Shown one piece after another: positions 30,117-30,131 of a stretch of DNA of 30,131 nucleotides. The stretch covers positions 1 to 30,131 of the IMG/VR virus record IMGVR_UViG_3300027749_000371, one strand, 5' to 3'. The notes under the pieces were generated by a model. It was given only the letters and a program-made list of their open reading frames with translations, ran no database searches and was not told where the DNA came from. The translations under genes and the position numbers were made by a program. The stretch comes from a virus. How positions within the stretch are numbered: position 1 is the stretch's first letter; the number at the start of each line of letters is the position of its first letter.

Positions 30117-30131
30117 ATGGGATATCGTAAG
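30117..30131 (+). CDS. 5' end of a gene cut by the window edge
   Basis: ATG at 30117 opens a frame (MGYRK) that runs off the window. TGGAGCGAG at 30104-30112 supplies a Shine-Dalgarno-like sequence. It is too short to identify. Confidence 0.4.

Overview
This window is a 30 kb piece of an AT-rich, strictly lytic-type T4-like myovirus genome. The diagnostic genes are a gp17-type large terminase, a gp32-type single-stranded DNA binding protein, the UvsX and UvsY recombination proteins, and T4-type late promoters (TATAAATA-like boxes). The sequence does not fix the host. Clean sigma70-like promoters plus an i-spanin/o-spanin pair with an outer-membrane lipoprotein point to a Gram-negative bacterium. 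No tRNA, rRNA, integrase, insertion sequence or CRISPR array was seen.

Layout. (1) 63-4893: late genes. A frameshifted conserved phage gene is followed by a probable Asp/Asn beta-hydroxylase-like gene and then a 1272-residue multidomain protein. That protein strings together a nucleotidyltransferase, two ADP-ribosyltransferase-like domains, two ParB-like domains and an ASCH domain, joined by recurring linkers that look like prohead-protease sites. (2) 4908-8633: a small conserved gene, then a MoxR AAA+ ATPase and a HExxH/VWA (DUF2201-like) partner, each behind its own sigma70-like promoter, then three small overlapping genes. (3) 8694-9672: two conserved genes of unknown role. (4) 9690-10417, minus strand: o-spanin and i-spanin. 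(5) 10467-13270: a structural gene followed by three proteins whose N-termini match the T4 capsid-targeting sequence with Glu at residue 9; one of them is a GH19-type lysin. (6) 13325-20245: a methyltransferase, two small genes (one beta-rich and probably structural) and a 1745-residue fibre-like protein with more than 30 internal repeats. (7) 20331-26585: large terminase interrupted by an intein in its P-loop, a large acidic protein with a C-terminal four-Cys cluster, a glycosyltransferase-like protein and a radical SAM protein. (8) 26735-30131: the replication/recombination block gp32, a small gene, uvsX, an acidic small gene, uvsY, and two further genes, the last one cut by the window end.

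How it fits together. Early/recombination genes (MoxR pair, gp32) have -35/-10 promoters and Shine-Dalgarno sites and use mostly CGN for arginine. Late genes have TATAAATA-like boxes. In at least six of them the box lies exactly 5 nt before the ATG, which would put the transcription start on the start codon (leaderless mRNA). The most interesting theme is a likely set of head-internal, injected effector proteins: T4-like capsid-targeting N-termini, repeated L/I/V-x-E cleavage-like motifs, and toxin- or enzyme-like modules exchanged as cassettes (one is flanked by a 60-bp direct repeat). T4 itself packages and injects the ADP-ribosyltransferase Alt and internal proteins IPI-III, so this would be a much-expanded version of a known strategy. 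That reading is inference from motifs; no activity can be read from sequence alone.
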